The notes under the pieces are model-generated. The model saw nothing but the letters and a program-made list of their open reading frames with translations, was not told where the DNA came from and ran no database searches. The position numbers and the translations under genes are program-made. Below, piece after piece: positions 10,975 through 22,846 of a stretch of 64,000 bases of DNA (positions within the stretch are counted from its first letter, which is position 1; the number at the start of each line of letters is the position of its first letter). The stretch is from Sesbania bispinosa (Eukaryota > Streptophyta > Magnoliopsida > Fabales > Fabaceae), in assembly GCA_026901365.1 (NCBI GenBank), contig QLOH01000048.1, positions 682,001 to 746,000 on the forward strand, written 5' to 3'.

Positions 10975-13225
10975 TGTAACGTCCTAATTTCTAATTTCAG
11001 AAATAGTGCATGTTGGAAGCAAAATTTCCAAAACATACAAATTATTTCGTCCTTTTTGATATCGAAACTAAAGAGATACAACTTACATTGCCCAACAAAC
11101 ATATAAGTTGTATATACTCTGGGAAATAAGTTAACATTATATACATACATGTTAACATCTACATCCAAAACATAAGGGTACTAGGATATAGTTATACATG
11201 CCCTTAGTTAACCAAAATAAATAAAAAGTATACATGTATTACTCTATCCTATTCCAAAACAACTAAGCATGTCTCTATGCACATAATCATATACAAAAGA
11301 GTCAACTGCATGAAAAATTCCTTAAACTCCTATTGACTTCTGTGATCTTGTGTATGTCCCTGCATATCTGAAATATAAAATCCCACAGCGTGGGGTAAGA
11401 CTAACGTCCTAGTGAGGTAACAGGCTGCAACCAAACCAATGAACAATAATACATATCACCAATTAAGAGAATCATAACAATACTTCATGAAACATACCCA
11501 TGATAACCTCAATAATCATAACATAAATCATAAACTGAATTCTGAACCATGGATTTAACCTTTTCCTTAGGCTAGACTGAGCTCAGGCTAACAGGAACCG
11601 TCGTCCCTGAAGGCCGGTAGACCTTACCTAAAACCATTCCCAAGGCCATAAAAGACCTTAACCTTTACCAAGAGTCAAAAGACCCTAATCACATTTTCAT
11701 GCATAAAACATATCTCAATTAATTCATATCAACACATACAAGTCATTCATGAGAAATTTTCTAAGGTAACCTAATCCTTACCATTTCCAACCTCATTCTC
11801 AATTATAGCAATTATTAGGGAAATTATAAATACTCACAAGTAATAACATCTAATTCATACCATAATCATCATTAATCAAACAAGAAGAAAAGGGAAAGAA
11901 GGAGTAGGGTTCATACAAGAGAAATTCCACTTAGAAGTGAGTGTGTGGTTACACTCACCTTGAAACGATTGGTGAAATTGAGAAGAGAAGAGCGTTGGGG
12001 AGATAAGAAACTCAAAGGGGCTTCGATTTTGAGGACCTAAGTTCTTCCTTGATCTTCAATTTTTCTTCCTCTCTTTAGAACCTCTCCGTCTCTCTCTAAG
12101 TAATCGAAGGAAAGAAGAAGAATGAATAGAAATGAGCCCTGGAGGGAACGTATAGGGGCTAAAAGTGGATTTTCGCTCAAGCGAATCATTTTCGCTTGAG
12201 CGAAAAGCTCGGGACCAACTTTTCTTCTTCATTTTCGCTTGAGCGAAATTCACTCGCTTAAGCGAATTTGAACCTGAAAAAGACCCCTCTCTGGACAATT
12301 TTCGCTTGAGCGAATTTTCTTTCGCTTGAGCGAAAATGGTCCAGAGAGCCTCTCCCAGACCCCTAATTTTCGCTCAAGCGAAAACTTACTCGCTTAACCG
12401 AATTTGAACCTGAAAAAGACTCCTCTCTGGACAATTTTCGCTTGAGCGAATTTTCTTTCGCTTGAGCGAAAATGGTCCAGAGAGCCTCTCCCAGACCACT
12501 GATTTTCGCTCAAGCGAAAACTTACTCGCTTAAGCGAATTTTATAGCAAACTGAACTTCAAAATTTCTCTTCATAATTCGCTCAAGCGAATCTATTTCTC
12601 TTGAGCAAAAATGAGTATGTTTGAAGGTGAAATTTTGATCAAAACCCTATCACATAACCTATCAAATTGAAGCCCCGGACCTTAGCTTTCTATCCCAAGT
12701 GGAATCACCTTAATTAGACACCTTCAACTCTAGATATTCTCAATTTAGTGAGCAAAGGTCATAGAGTTTAAAACTCAAAATTGCTTTTGTAGTCTAAGTC
12801 TTGTTTCCTCACTTCCTAAACCATTTTCCTTGCTTGTTTTACACATAGTTACTTATCTAAATCTTAACCTAATTAAGAAAATCCCTAAATACTCTTTTCT
12901 TGGCTATTACTCATTCATATCATTGTTCTAATCTCTTCTAACTCATCCTAAATCTTAACTACCGGATTGTTACTTGAACAAGGACTCTAACACCTATATT
13001 TCTTAATTTAGCTCCTCCTAATTCTCACCTACTCCGTCATTCCTAGTTTCCCTTTGCTAAAACACATTCCTATCTTAGTTACTCTCTTAAATATACCCTT
13101 TAATGCCTATAAATTCTCATTATCCTCATAATCTTACTCAAAATCCTTTCTCTTTCCCCAACTTCTCACTCCCTTTCTAACTTACCTTTAGTTGATTTTG
13201 GGTCCTATTTTTCCGGGATGTTAAA
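10975..13225 (-). repeat. I 5' LTR (right copy)
   Basis: 2251 bp and homologous to 5863-7860. It is about 250 bp longer because of extra palindromic subrepeats. Its outer end reads TTAAA rather than TTACA, so one terminal base has mutated. TSD ATTTG follows at 13226-13230. Confidence 0.92.
12165..12610. repeat. Expanded palindromic subrepeat array (right LTR of I)
   Basis: More than a dozen TTCGCT-NN-AGCGAA-type palindromes occur here within 136-bp units (for example CTGGACAATT at 12291 and 12427). The left LTR has fewer units. The two LTRs start identical at insertion, so the array changed length afterwards or during reverse transcription. Confidence 0.9.
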
Positions 13226-14229
13226 ATTTGGGTGAAGTTTACAAAGTTCATCCTCCATTTTTGAGAGCTTGGATTTCATTAGGTAAGGGGGGGAGAACCT
13301 TGAACTCTAGTAGGATTGGTGGCTAGAGTAAAGGGTGACCCTTGACCCTTTTTCCCTCTCCCTTTTTCTCACCTTGAAAATGAAGGTTGGAACCTATTTC
13401 TTTGAAGAAATGGTTCAGCCAAGCACATTTAAATGTGTTTGCATGTCTTTAAAATTTGATTGATGGTTGAAATATGTTGGTTTGATGATTATAAGTGCAT
13501 GCAAAATTTTTACTTGAATGTTGGAACCTATTTCTTTGAAGAAAAGGTTCGGCCAAGCTCCATTGAGTGTGGATGCATGTTTCTAAAATTTGTTTGATGG
13601 TTGAAATGTATTGATATGATGATTTTAGGTACATGCAAGTTGTTATTTGAAGTTAGAAAATTTGTTTGCTTGATTGAATCATGAAAATGAAACTTTTTGA
13701 CTATGTTTAAAAGTATGCACTTTTCTATGAAGATTGGTATGTTTGGATGAATTAACATGAAAATATTGGTTTTATGGTAAATGTAGAACATCATACTTGA
13801 GTTTTATAATTTTTGAGAATTTATTGAAATTTTGGTGAAATTCATGATGTTCTTGAATGTTCTTGATGATGTTCATAAGATGGATGAGTTTGATCTTGAA
13901 AAGTTGATGAAATTGGTGTTGGTATGTTTATGGGCCTTAGTAGCCCAATAGGTTAAAAAGTTTAAAAATTTGAAACAACAAAGTAAAGGTAAAAAGATGA
14001 TGACTTTAAGTGAAAAGGCTAAAGTGAAATTCGGGTAAAAAAATTAACCCATATAAAAGTCACCATAAAACTCATTTTTCTTGGTGGTAACTTGGTAAAA
14101 TGGATCCTTATAAGTTACCTAACCATTGGGCCCAATACCTTCAAAAAAACTCATAAAACACACTATATGGCTAAACAAAAATAATTAATGGACATTGGGC
14201 TTGGATTAGTGTTGAGCTTCAACTATAAT

Positions 14230-14660
14230 CCTACCCTTAAAGATTAAGACTCAAATTTAAGTTAGTGAGCCCACTAAGCCAATTCACTTAAGTTGATCAA
14301 TCAAGGAAGAACTAATTAAGATTAACTTTAATTAACCCTAATGAAGATTAACCCTAATCTTAATCATTAATCATTAATGAGGTGTTAATAATATGATTAA
14401 GACTTAATGACGATTAAGGACTAATTAATTATGATTAACCTTAATTAAGTTTAATTAAAAGTCTAATCCATGACTAGAAAGAGATTAAGGGATGATTAAG
14501 AGTTAATTAGGATCTTAACTAAAGATTAAGACTTAATTAGGAGAGATTAACATTAATTATAGCCTAATTAAGGAAGATTAACCGTAATTAAGGATTAAAC
14601 CTAACCCCAATTGGTTAATTAAGGGTTGTTAAGCATATTAAACTTTCATAAAGGAAAGAT
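14230..14660. repeat. AT-rich TTAATTAAG-type low-complexity block
   Basis: Dense degenerate copies of GATTAA, TTAATTAA and CCTAATTA. An equivalent block occurs in each E-family LTR (about 38640-38960, 46320-46660 and 53815-54150), so it is an ancestral LTR component and not a random microsatellite. Confidence 0.8.
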
Positions 14661-14949
14661 AGACTCAATTAAGTTAAGGTAATACCTAAGGGAAACACTT
14701 TTAGACTTAACCCTAATCATACACATATGATGAACTAAGATGTGTAGTACTATTCATAAGACACAACCATAAGCCTTAGTAAACTATAGGACATAAGTGA
14801 AATTAATCATTAGTCTTAAAGATGAATGAATGCAACTTACCCTAAAAAGCTTATAACGAACACACTCTTCTTACATAAGACTTGAGGAGCCTAGTGAGAG
14901 AGTGTGGATTGGCCCAAGTTGGGGTTTGGTTTTCCTTGCGAAGGAAAGA

Positions 14950-15210
14950 CATTAGATCAGTGTTGTGTCGCGGGGAGTGGTTATGTGGAAGGATTCAATG
15001 GGCTTTGCCGGTAAGGAAAGTGTGTGTGCTGAGAAAGCATTGAAGGTGTGATTGACCCAAGATGGGGTTTGGATTCCTTACGAAGGAAAGTCATTGAATC
15101 TATGGTCGTGCCACGGGGAGTGGTTACGTGAAAGGATTTGATTGGCTTTTCCGGTAAGGGATGTGTGTGCTGTGAAAGCATTGAATTTATGGCATGCATC
15201 ATTAAGCATT
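14950..15210 (+). repeat. About 142-bp tandem duplication in the A LTR
   Basis: The phrase CGGGGAGTGGTTA occurs at 14972 and 15114. GGCTTTGCCGGTAAGG and GGCTTTTCCGGTAAGG follow at the matching offset. Related E-family LTRs have a 114-bp duplication in the corresponding region. Confidence 0.8.
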
Positions 15211-15787
15211 GGTGATGTCTAAGGTTGTGTACCTTATGACTAAACGTGGAAGTGACACATTGGTACAATGTGAAGCTGGTTTGGACTGGTGCACTGAGTC
15301 TTGCAAAGGACTTCAAAGGGTCTTGAAAAGGATGCCAGCCCTGAGGATGGTCGAGTTCTGGACTAAATATCAGGGGACGTAGGCTAGCTACCTACTGTCG
15401 AGTTCGGGGGATTAAACTTGACTATGCCTGTTGCTCTCAAGGTTTTAGGATCAGTAGAGATTGTCTGGAAGTATCACAAAAGAAAGATCGGTCAAAAAAA
15501 AATATGAGCAAGGCTCTTAGTACCGGGACTAGTACAGACTCTAACTCTTGATTACTTCCATATGATTTTGCAGTTGCCGTGTGCACTGTGGTGGTGATTT
15601 CCCCGGGCCCTCATGCATTGCATGGTACATGGTAGTTGTTTGAATTCCTTGGTGAATGACGTGGTTGCTTACATTGTATGAGCATATCACACAATTTTAT
15701 GATCTTGTGATCTTCTATGTGAATGATTGGGTTTATTGTTGTATGTATTATGTGAATTCCCGTATCTGTTTACTTTAGTCATTATAC

Positions 15788-17259
15788 TGAAGTTGGCTGA
15801 ATGTCTCTAGAAGGGGGTTGAATAGAGACTTTAAAAATTTGTTCCTGAAATTTGCACACTGAAATTGAAAGTTGAGACGTGATCTCAAGTTTGCTGACTT
15901 GGGGTCTCTATTAAGATAGGGTATAATCAGTTTCATTTTCAGTTGTTTCAATTACGTTCAAGTTATCTTAAAATCTCAAATTAAATTCAGTTATATTTTA
16001 AAGCAATTACTTAGTTGTTAACAAATTTGAGATGAGTTAAGTGTAAAGCAAGATAAAGAAATAAGGAAGAGAGATGGCACAGAGATCTTATCCTGGTTCA
16101 CCCACAACTTGGACTACGTCTAGTCCTCACAACTCGTGAGATTTCCACTATTGACAACCCGTCAATTACAAGTATTCTTACAGCCTCTTCAGAACGTCTC
16201 TCACACCAAGCATAGGCACTCCTACCTTGGCTGAGCCACAAGTATTCTTACAGTCTCTTCAGGACGCTCACAACTCACTCTAAGACTAGGCACACTCCTA
16301 TCTTAGATGAGACAGGTTACAAGAATAGGATGTTGTGATGAGTCTAACTTACAAACATACAACGTATGGATAGGCAGTAGACTTAGCTAGTGATTCTCTC
16401 TTCTAAAGGAAGTGATAGTATTGCAATCAAAGAAGAGATGGATGGAGACTAATAGTGTTCTCAAGTTGAGATCAGGTCTGGATATGAACTAGTTGAGACG
16501 TGCACTTAAGACGTGTAATGAGATGCAGTATATGTTTAATGATCAACATAGTCTCTCATTTTCTTCAATTGTAGCTCTCAGGATTTATATCAAAGGGTAG
16601 TTAGTCATTTCTGACCGTTTATAGCCGTTGAGAGCCGTTAAGAGAATGTCAGTCCTTGTTTCTAGGATTAGAACATCTGCTTTACAAGTACAGACATCAT
16701 TGTGTCAGTGCACAGTGTACTGGATCTTTCACTTTATTCTGACTTGATGGCTTAACTCTTTAAGTTGTACTTGAGTCTTCACATTGAGTCTGGCTCTGTT
16801 CCTTGCATCTCCTGCATGGGACTCATCTCTTCTCGTCTGGTCATGAGACAGCGTCTAACCTTGAGATAGCGTCTGATCATGAGACAACGTCTCAAGATGA
16901 TCTCACATCTCTTCTTAACTTGTGTTGATCTCTTGCTCAATTTAGAAACTTAGTCTCATCCTTTTACTGTCTTGATCAATGAAGCTTATGATGAACTTCT
17001 AGATTTGTCTCTTTATCTTGAGATGATCTCTTGATTCTGCATCTGTTCTTGAGACGTCGTCTCAAGCTGTTTCTAAGTCTCTTCTCATGATGCTTCAAGC
17101 TTCTTGACATATATGGATCTTTGAATTCTGCAAAACAGATTCTAACATTGTTTTGCCACAAGCTTAAGCACACAGTTAGTAATAAAAAGATGCATGTCAT
17201 ATATTTAAACTTAGTGGTTTGGCATATTAAAAACTCTTGGAGGTGATTTTGTCTCAACA
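15788..17259 (-). mobile_element. H: Sirevirus-type solo LTR
   Basis: The left part shares CTAGAAGGGGGTTGAATAG with the G LTR at 34422. Later blocks such as TTATCCTGGTTCACCCAC are also shared. The right end is GTCTCAACA at 17259, matching the G LTR end GACTCAACA. No interior or second LTR is present. The left border is approximate and I could not identify a clean target duplication. Removing it makes the A LTR continuous with E-family LTRs. Confidence 0.72.
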
Positions 17260-17439
17260 ATCCTGTGTTAAGTGAGTTCATGTAAAGTGTTCTCACCCCC
17301 TTGTCTTTCTTTTTCGTTGTTTTTCATTCTTTTGGCACCTAAAAGGGGCATGGACTCTGGAAGGAAGCACGTGTTCTGAAGATAGGCGTGGTGTTCCGGT
17401 TGAACCGGATCTTGATGAGTCAAGTGGTAGTGTTTAGGG

Positions 17440-17449
17440 ATATATATAA
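17440..17449 (+). promoter_or_regulatory. Possible TATA box of the A 5' LTR
   Basis: ATATATATAA in an otherwise mixed-sequence region about 300 bp before the LTR end. The position is plausible for the LTR promoter; no further evidence. Confidence 0.4.
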
Positions 17450-17751
17450 GTAGGAGTATACAGTAAAGATAGGTCGTAGCCGGATAGAAAGTCCACTTTC
17501 TTTTTGTAATGTATTGTGCTATAATCCTAACTGAGATGTATGCTATTTCCGTTGTAATTTTGAATAGTAATGAAATGATATTTTTAGTACTAATATGTTT
17601 CTTCTTGTTTTATCCCAATTATAATTCATTAATCAAAGATAATGCTTTTAAAATAAATCACTGATTTTCTTCATTTCCTTAAAAGAGTAATTAACAAATC
17701 GCAACCGAGTCAGTCGAGTAATACCCGTCACGGAATGAGTGTTACAATTAG

Positions 17752-17763
17752 TGGTATCAGAGC
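17752..17763 (+). other. Primer-binding site of A (tRNA-Met)
   Basis: TGGTATCAGAGC, the standard initiator tRNA-Met complement, five bases after the 5' LTR end TGTTACA. It sets the plus orientation of A. Confidence 0.93.
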
Positions 17764-20700
17764 AGTTCGGTCCAACCGAACTGTGAGTTTGGGTTTGATG
17801 GTTATATTGAGTCTAGTTTGATCCGGTTTAGGTGTTTAGAAGTCTTTGTCTTGCAAGGTTGATGTGCTTCTGACTACTCTGGTAAAGGGCAATGGGACTG
17901 GCCACCCCAATGGCCTGTCCAGATTAGAAGGAAGTGTGACAACTTGCAGTTGTGAGTGTTGGGAACACAAAGCTGATAATCTCAGCTTGATTAGTTGTGA
18001 AGTTGAGAGAGGAAGTTTTGGTCATCTGTATGATGAACATGAGTAGTTATAAAGAGATGGAGTTATGTTGTCTATTGAGTTTCATCTTCTTGTTGATGTC
18101 TTGAGTAAGACCCTATGTGTTGGAATTAAGCTATTCTTTTCATGATTTTGTATGGATTGATGAACTGGTATGTAAGTGATTGCTTCATGTTGTTTTATGC
18201 ATATGTTGAATGATGTGACTTTGGTATGTTAAACCTGACTTCCTACTAGTATGCAGTAGTTTGCGACATGCTTATTGTTTAGAATTGAATTGAGTTTTGA
18301 GGTTGGGAATGGATATAGGAGTTGTATGTTGATATTAATTATTTAGAATTCTTAAATATACATATATATATATAACACTTAGATCTACATGTGTTTCTTC
18401 CTTGTGAGTTGATTTATCACAATCCTTATTCTTAGATCTCTCCTCTTTCTCTCATGAGCGTTTCTACCATTAAAAGTTAGTTAAATTAAAGAACGAACCA
18501 AGTAGTCAACCTTCTAAAACGGGTTTGCTAAGACCTCTAGGTCCTGAGGTTGTACACTAGTGTAGTCAATAATTGATCAGGATTGTGATTTGAGGTGATG
18601 AACGAAATATCAAAGGTTAGGATAGGTTTCCATTCCTTTAGATGAATGACCTAGTGGATCAACAATGGATTCGAGGTTGTTAATTCAAGGTCTAAGATGA
18701 TTGATCATTAAGGTTTACTTATGAAGGGTCATTTTGATATTGATATAGGATTTATATTGATAGCTCTTGAGAATTTGATTATTGAAAATTGATTTGTTAA
18801 TATGAGTTAGAAGTGATTGATGACTTGGGGTATACTCAGGATAAATGATGATGGAGTTAAGGATAGGAGTGACAAATATACAATTTGAGATTTGATTTTA
18901 GCAGTTAAGGAATGTTTGTATACTTTATTGATTGACTTGAAGTCTGAAAGGGTTTGACTGTAGGATAGGTGTCATGCTCAAAGTTTAATAGATACAATAG
19001 AGTATGATTACTATCTCTAATGGATTGATAACATAAGGGTTTACGGAATTAAGTTGAAAAACATGATTTAAGACGAAGGATGTCAAAGTGTTGAGACCAA
19101 TAGCATAAGATGTGATTCTTAAGAATTTTTAGTCGAAGAATAGAACATGACTAAGCAAATGATCTGTTAGTATCAAGATTGCTCGGAGGAGATTGAAGAA
19201 ATAAATCATGGAATAGGAAATTAGATGTATGAGTAGGCTCTACAAGAACTATATTTTTATGAAATAAGTAAGGATAACACTTCCATGAGGATAGTAGAAA
19301 TAATAGATATTAAAAACAATGAGGCATTATGGTATGTGTTAACCTTGATGATTAAGAGATATACTTGATTGACGCTTCTGTAATTTGAAATGGGTATGTG
19401 AGTGAAATCCCATAAATGATTAGATTGGATTTGGTAAAAGTTATGGGTGTGTTGATTGAGTATGATCTTGCTAATTATAGGATTAGTTTATGCATTGATC
19501 TTGATGGGCTTAGATTCTCAAGGAAGAGTATTTCAATTAGTAAATATTTAGACAAGGTTTTAAAGATTGGAATAGTACTAAACATAAGTAGGTGATGTTT
19601 CGCGTAAGGATACCCTAGGGGATAAATGCAATCCATGGAAGTAGAATGACCTTAAGGAGTAAAAAAAAATTAATATTTCTAAGATAGGTTTAAAGATTGA
19701 TTACCTCTAACTATGTATCGAGACTACAGGTGGTCCTACAATCTGCTTTTGGGTTTTGCTATGAATGCTATAGGTGTCTAGTAATTACATCTAAATTGGT
19801 TGTCGTTGGTGTTCCTTTCCCTCCTCTGTGAACCCAATATTCTGGCCTCATTCTAGCAAACTTATCTTCATTCTTACATGCAACGTTCTCACCCATTCCT
19901 AGGATCTAACAGAATGTATAGGATTCTTTGGAATAATCTCGAGGTTATTAAGGAGAAGTAGGTTATAAGTGTAATTGTCTAATTATAAGCCTTAGTTAGA
20001 TAAAAGTAAAATTCTTGAGATACATTTTGTTTGGGAAAAGGATATGGGTGGCTATAAGAAAAAGAGTAGTTTTACGGTAAAAAGGACGTAAAGTGATGGT
20101 GGATGGTGAGGCCTTCTTGGGAATAACAACTTATCATAGATGTAGTTAAGCCTTGGCTATAAGTGGTGGTTGATATTTTAGGTAGGAAGATCCTGCAACA
20201 ATATACAGTGATAGAAAAAAAAGAAATGATACATGAGTCGAAGGATTTAATCTTAATAGGATAGAGATAAATTTAAGATTCTTGAGAGAAAGAGAAATTA
20301 GAACCTTTGATACAGGGTAGTGATGGAAGATGAACGAGATTAATAAAAGTGTTGATGTTAGGACCAAGGGAACTACTGTAATCATTGGTATAATAAACAA
20401 TACTTGTAACTATTGTAGTATGTGGAATTAGGTATTCAAATATGGTGAAGGAAAATGGACATTTTAGGATCGTAAGAAAACAAGACATTGTGAGAAGTCA
20501 TTATGAATAAAAGATGTTAAGAAAAATAGTTATTGGGGGGGAACATACTTGGTGATTCTTATGTTAAGTCTTATGTTAGGAAATTTTGATGGTTTTTCTT
20601 ATGGATTCAAATTGTGCGTTTCATTAGATATTATAACTCTATGTTGATTATAGATCAAAAGGGAGTGTACAATTGCTTACTTAATATGATATAAATTCAA

Positions 20701-21181
20701 GGTAAAACATCAATAATACTTAGAGAGACCATCGAATCTTAAGCATCCTAGGAAGGAAATGGAGTAGCATAGTAGCACACCCCATAATGTATTTACTTAG
20801 TACTCCATTAAGATAGAAGGTAGTATGAGTAATGATTGAAATATTGATAGGGTCTGCTCATTAACAATAGGTGTTCTCGACCGAATCGTATATTAGATGG
20901 AATATTAGATCGTACCAGAATTTTAAGGTAATGTGTTAGGTCAAGGTTTCTGATTTGCTTCTAGTTTTTAAATAATAGGTAAGACTTGGAAGGCTAGATT
21001 AATCTTAATTCAGGATATCATCCTTACATCCACAAGTAGTTTAAAAATGATTATCCAACCTTTAGGGAACCGTTAAGGTCTTATATGATCCAAATAGAGG
21101 AGTAACTCTTAAAGCTTAAGAAAATAGATTTAGTCCTATCCAACAATAGGAACTCCAAATTTCGAGAACGAAATTTCTTGT
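17764..21181 (+). other. Non-coding interior of A
   Basis: About 3.4 kb with no motif of gag, protease, reverse transcriptase, RNase H or integrase in any frame. The open frames at 17846-18046 and 20146-20488 have no family features. The last 40 bp, ending in AATTTCGAGAACGAAATTTC before the PPT, match the conserved end of chromovirus interiors, as also seen in E. Size and emptiness fit a LARD-type element mobilised in trans. Confidence 0.78.
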
Positions 21182-21194
21182 AGAAGGGGGGAGA
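21182..21194 (+). other. Polypurine tract of A
   Basis: AGAAGGGGGGAGA immediately before the TGTAACACCC start of the 3' LTR. Confidence 0.9.
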
Positions 21195-22080
21195 TGTAAC
21201 ACCCACAATTTCCACTACCAGTATATATAAATAAGATAGAGAAAGTTTAGAAATAAAAATTATGAGTTATTTAGGAACTATTGATAAACAATCAAATTTA
21301 TATTTTTGAAACTATCCAACCATAATTTTAAATAATTTTCCTAAAAAGGAGTTTGGGAAAATGACCTGAATACCCTTAGTAATTGTACAGTTAAAGAAAA
21401 TATAAATTTAATCATGAAAAATATCTAAAACTTAAGGGGATCTACATTTTTAATCAAAATGGTCTTATTATAATTAATAATGAATTTTATAAATTAATTT
21501 AGAATTTTTCTGGCATTTTTGGGCAAAAGGAGCAAAACGCCCCTGGTTGGCAGTACAATCCGAGCCAGTATATGAAAATTCGTGAAATAATATGGAAAAT
21601 ATAATTTGGACCTTAATAGTGGATTAAAATTATATTTATAACTTTATAGAATTTTTGTGTGTAACACCACAATTTTTTTCTATCTGCTTACTCTTGTTGA
21701 AATCTGACTGTTTGTGTGTGAAAACTGGGAAAATTGGTAAATAAGAGAGTTTAAGTGAGAAGTGAGTTCTAATCACATTTTTAGGCTTAAAATAAGTTAG
21801 AACAATTATAGGGATTTTTCTAGAATTTTTGTGATTTTTTGTGTCAAATTACCTTTTTTACCCCTACTCTTTTTGAAAATGACCAAATTTCCCTTGTATC
21901 AAATCCGAAATTTTCTCCAACATTTCACCAAAATCCCTCATTTAAGGCCTTCACATACCATGTGCAAGGAGAAGGAATCACCATAACTTGTATTACACAC
22001 TTTCTAAGTCAAAAAGTCAGAAAGAAAAGCTTACATCATGATGCATCACATTACAAGTGTCATTTCTTCCTTACCATATG
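21195..22080 (+). repeat. A 3' LTR, first part
   Basis: Collinear with 4774-5660 in the A 5' LTR with scattered base differences, and interrupted at 22080 by element B. The last five bases, ATATG, correspond to ACATG in the uninterrupted copy at 5656-5660. Confidence 0.9.
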
Positions 22081-22344
22081 TGATGGCAACTGCCAGTGGA
22101 ACTCTGAGCTGGCAGCGGAGCTGAAGAGGAGCCTGGGCGCATGGAGCTGGACCAAGCCTTGGTCAACCATATTTTGGTCAACCCTTCCATGGTCAACCTT
22201 TGACCTTTGACCATCCTTGACCAAGTCAACAAGAATACTTCATCTTAATTAGGACTTAATTAGCTTAATTAGAGTTTTAATTGTAATTAGGACTTATTTG
22301 TAAAAATTTTGTACTACATAGGGGCGCTATTTTTAGGAGCTTTA

Positions 22345-22402
22345 TTGATTAGGAGATAGCTTAGCTATGAGGCTAGGAGGTCATGGGTTCAAGACTCATG
22401 TA
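22345..22402 (+). other. tRNA-like module in the B 5' LTR
   Basis: A T-arm-like hairpin at 22383-22399 has stem ATGGG/CTCAT and the seven-base loop TTCAAGA, fitting TTCRANN. Upstream are the D-arm-like TTGATTAGGAG and an A-box-like TAGCTTAGCTATGAGG. No complete acceptor stem is seen, so it is a tRNA-derived relic and not a tRNA gene. Confidence 0.65.
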
Positions 22403-22456
22403 GAATAATTTTCATTCATCTTGTATTTTCCTTCCCACCTAGCCACCTCATTTTCC

Positions 22457-22464
22457 TATAAATA
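22457..22464 (+). promoter_or_regulatory. TATA box of the B 5' LTR
   Basis: TATAAATA within CCTATAAATAGGAG, about 60 bp after the tRNA-like module. The same motif is at 33155-33162 and in reverse in D at 62849-62856. Confidence 0.75.
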
Positions 22465-22834
22465 GGAGACCCCCCCTTGTATTTCACAACACTTATGAAA
22501 TAGTAAAGGCATTATGCCCATTTTTCTCCTCTTGGTGTGTTGAGAGTAAGGCTTGGTGGTTGTTGCTCAAACCATACTGAGACTTATCTAATTCTCCTGA
22601 ATTAGTGGCGTCTGGCATTGGACTTATCTACTGTGGGTGGATTCCTGCTTCAGTGGCGTGCCTGCCATTTCTTCCTCTCCACTTTTTGTTTCATTTTCTC
22701 TCATTTTCTTGCTCTTTCTTGCGCAAATATAGCTTCTGCCCTGCACCTATATTTCGCAATTTAATCACTACTTTTTGATTCTAATCGGTTGGTTTTTGCT
22801 CAATTCTAGATCCTACACCCATCCGGCTATCAAT

Positions 22835-22846
22835 TGGTATCAAAGC
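22835..22846 (+). other. Primer-binding site of B
   Basis: TGGTATCAAAGC, one mismatch from the tRNA-Met complement, two bases after the LTR. Confidence 0.88.

Larger units (their letters stand above)
5863..13225 (-). mobile_element. I: non-autonomous large LTR element
   Basis: Two near-identical LTRs (5863-7860 and 10975-13225) flank a 3.1 kb interior. Both outside borders carry the 5-bp duplication ATTTG (5858-5862 and 13226-13230). The uninterrupted target is preserved in the A 3' LTR around 33732-33736. On the minus strand a tRNA-Met-type PBS lies next to the right LTR and a PPT next to the left LTR, so the element reads right to left. The interior contains no gag or pol I can recognise. 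The PPT context resembles that of A and E, suggesting a chromovirus-derived LARD. LTR similarity suggests a recent insertion. Confidence 0.93.
13226..17746 (+). repeat. A 5' LTR, second part
   Basis: Bases 13226-13230 are the ATTTG duplicated by I. From there to about 13910 the sequence matches 33732-34421. Further on it shares blocks in the same order with the E-family LTRs read on the minus strand, including the block around 15300-15620. Solo LTR H interrupts it at about 15788-17259. It ends TGTTACA at 17746, five bases before the PBS. No coding sequence is evident. Confidence 0.87.
22081..22832 (+). repeat. B 5' LTR
   Basis: 752 bp, TGATGGCAAC to GGCTATCA. It is closely similar to 32773-33531 and, in reverse, to the LTRs of C and D. 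It contains a tRNA-like module and a TATA box. Confidence 0.92.

Noticed and set aside
12172..12600. CRISPR-like regularly spaced palindromes
   Set aside because: Spacing is irregular within 136-bp units, the intervening sequence is itself repeated, and it lies inside an LTR of a plant element, so this is a subrepeat array.
15788..17259. Full-length element at H
   Set aside because: Only one LTR's worth of sequence, with no interior or second LTR. I also could not find a clean target duplication, so borders are approximate.
17846..18046. Small ORF just after the A PBS, where gag would start
   Set aside because: No gag motif, no continuation, and not shared with relatives.
22345..22402. Functional tRNA gene
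   Set aside because: T-arm and parts of other arms are present, but no acceptor stem, no proper anticodon loop and a short body.
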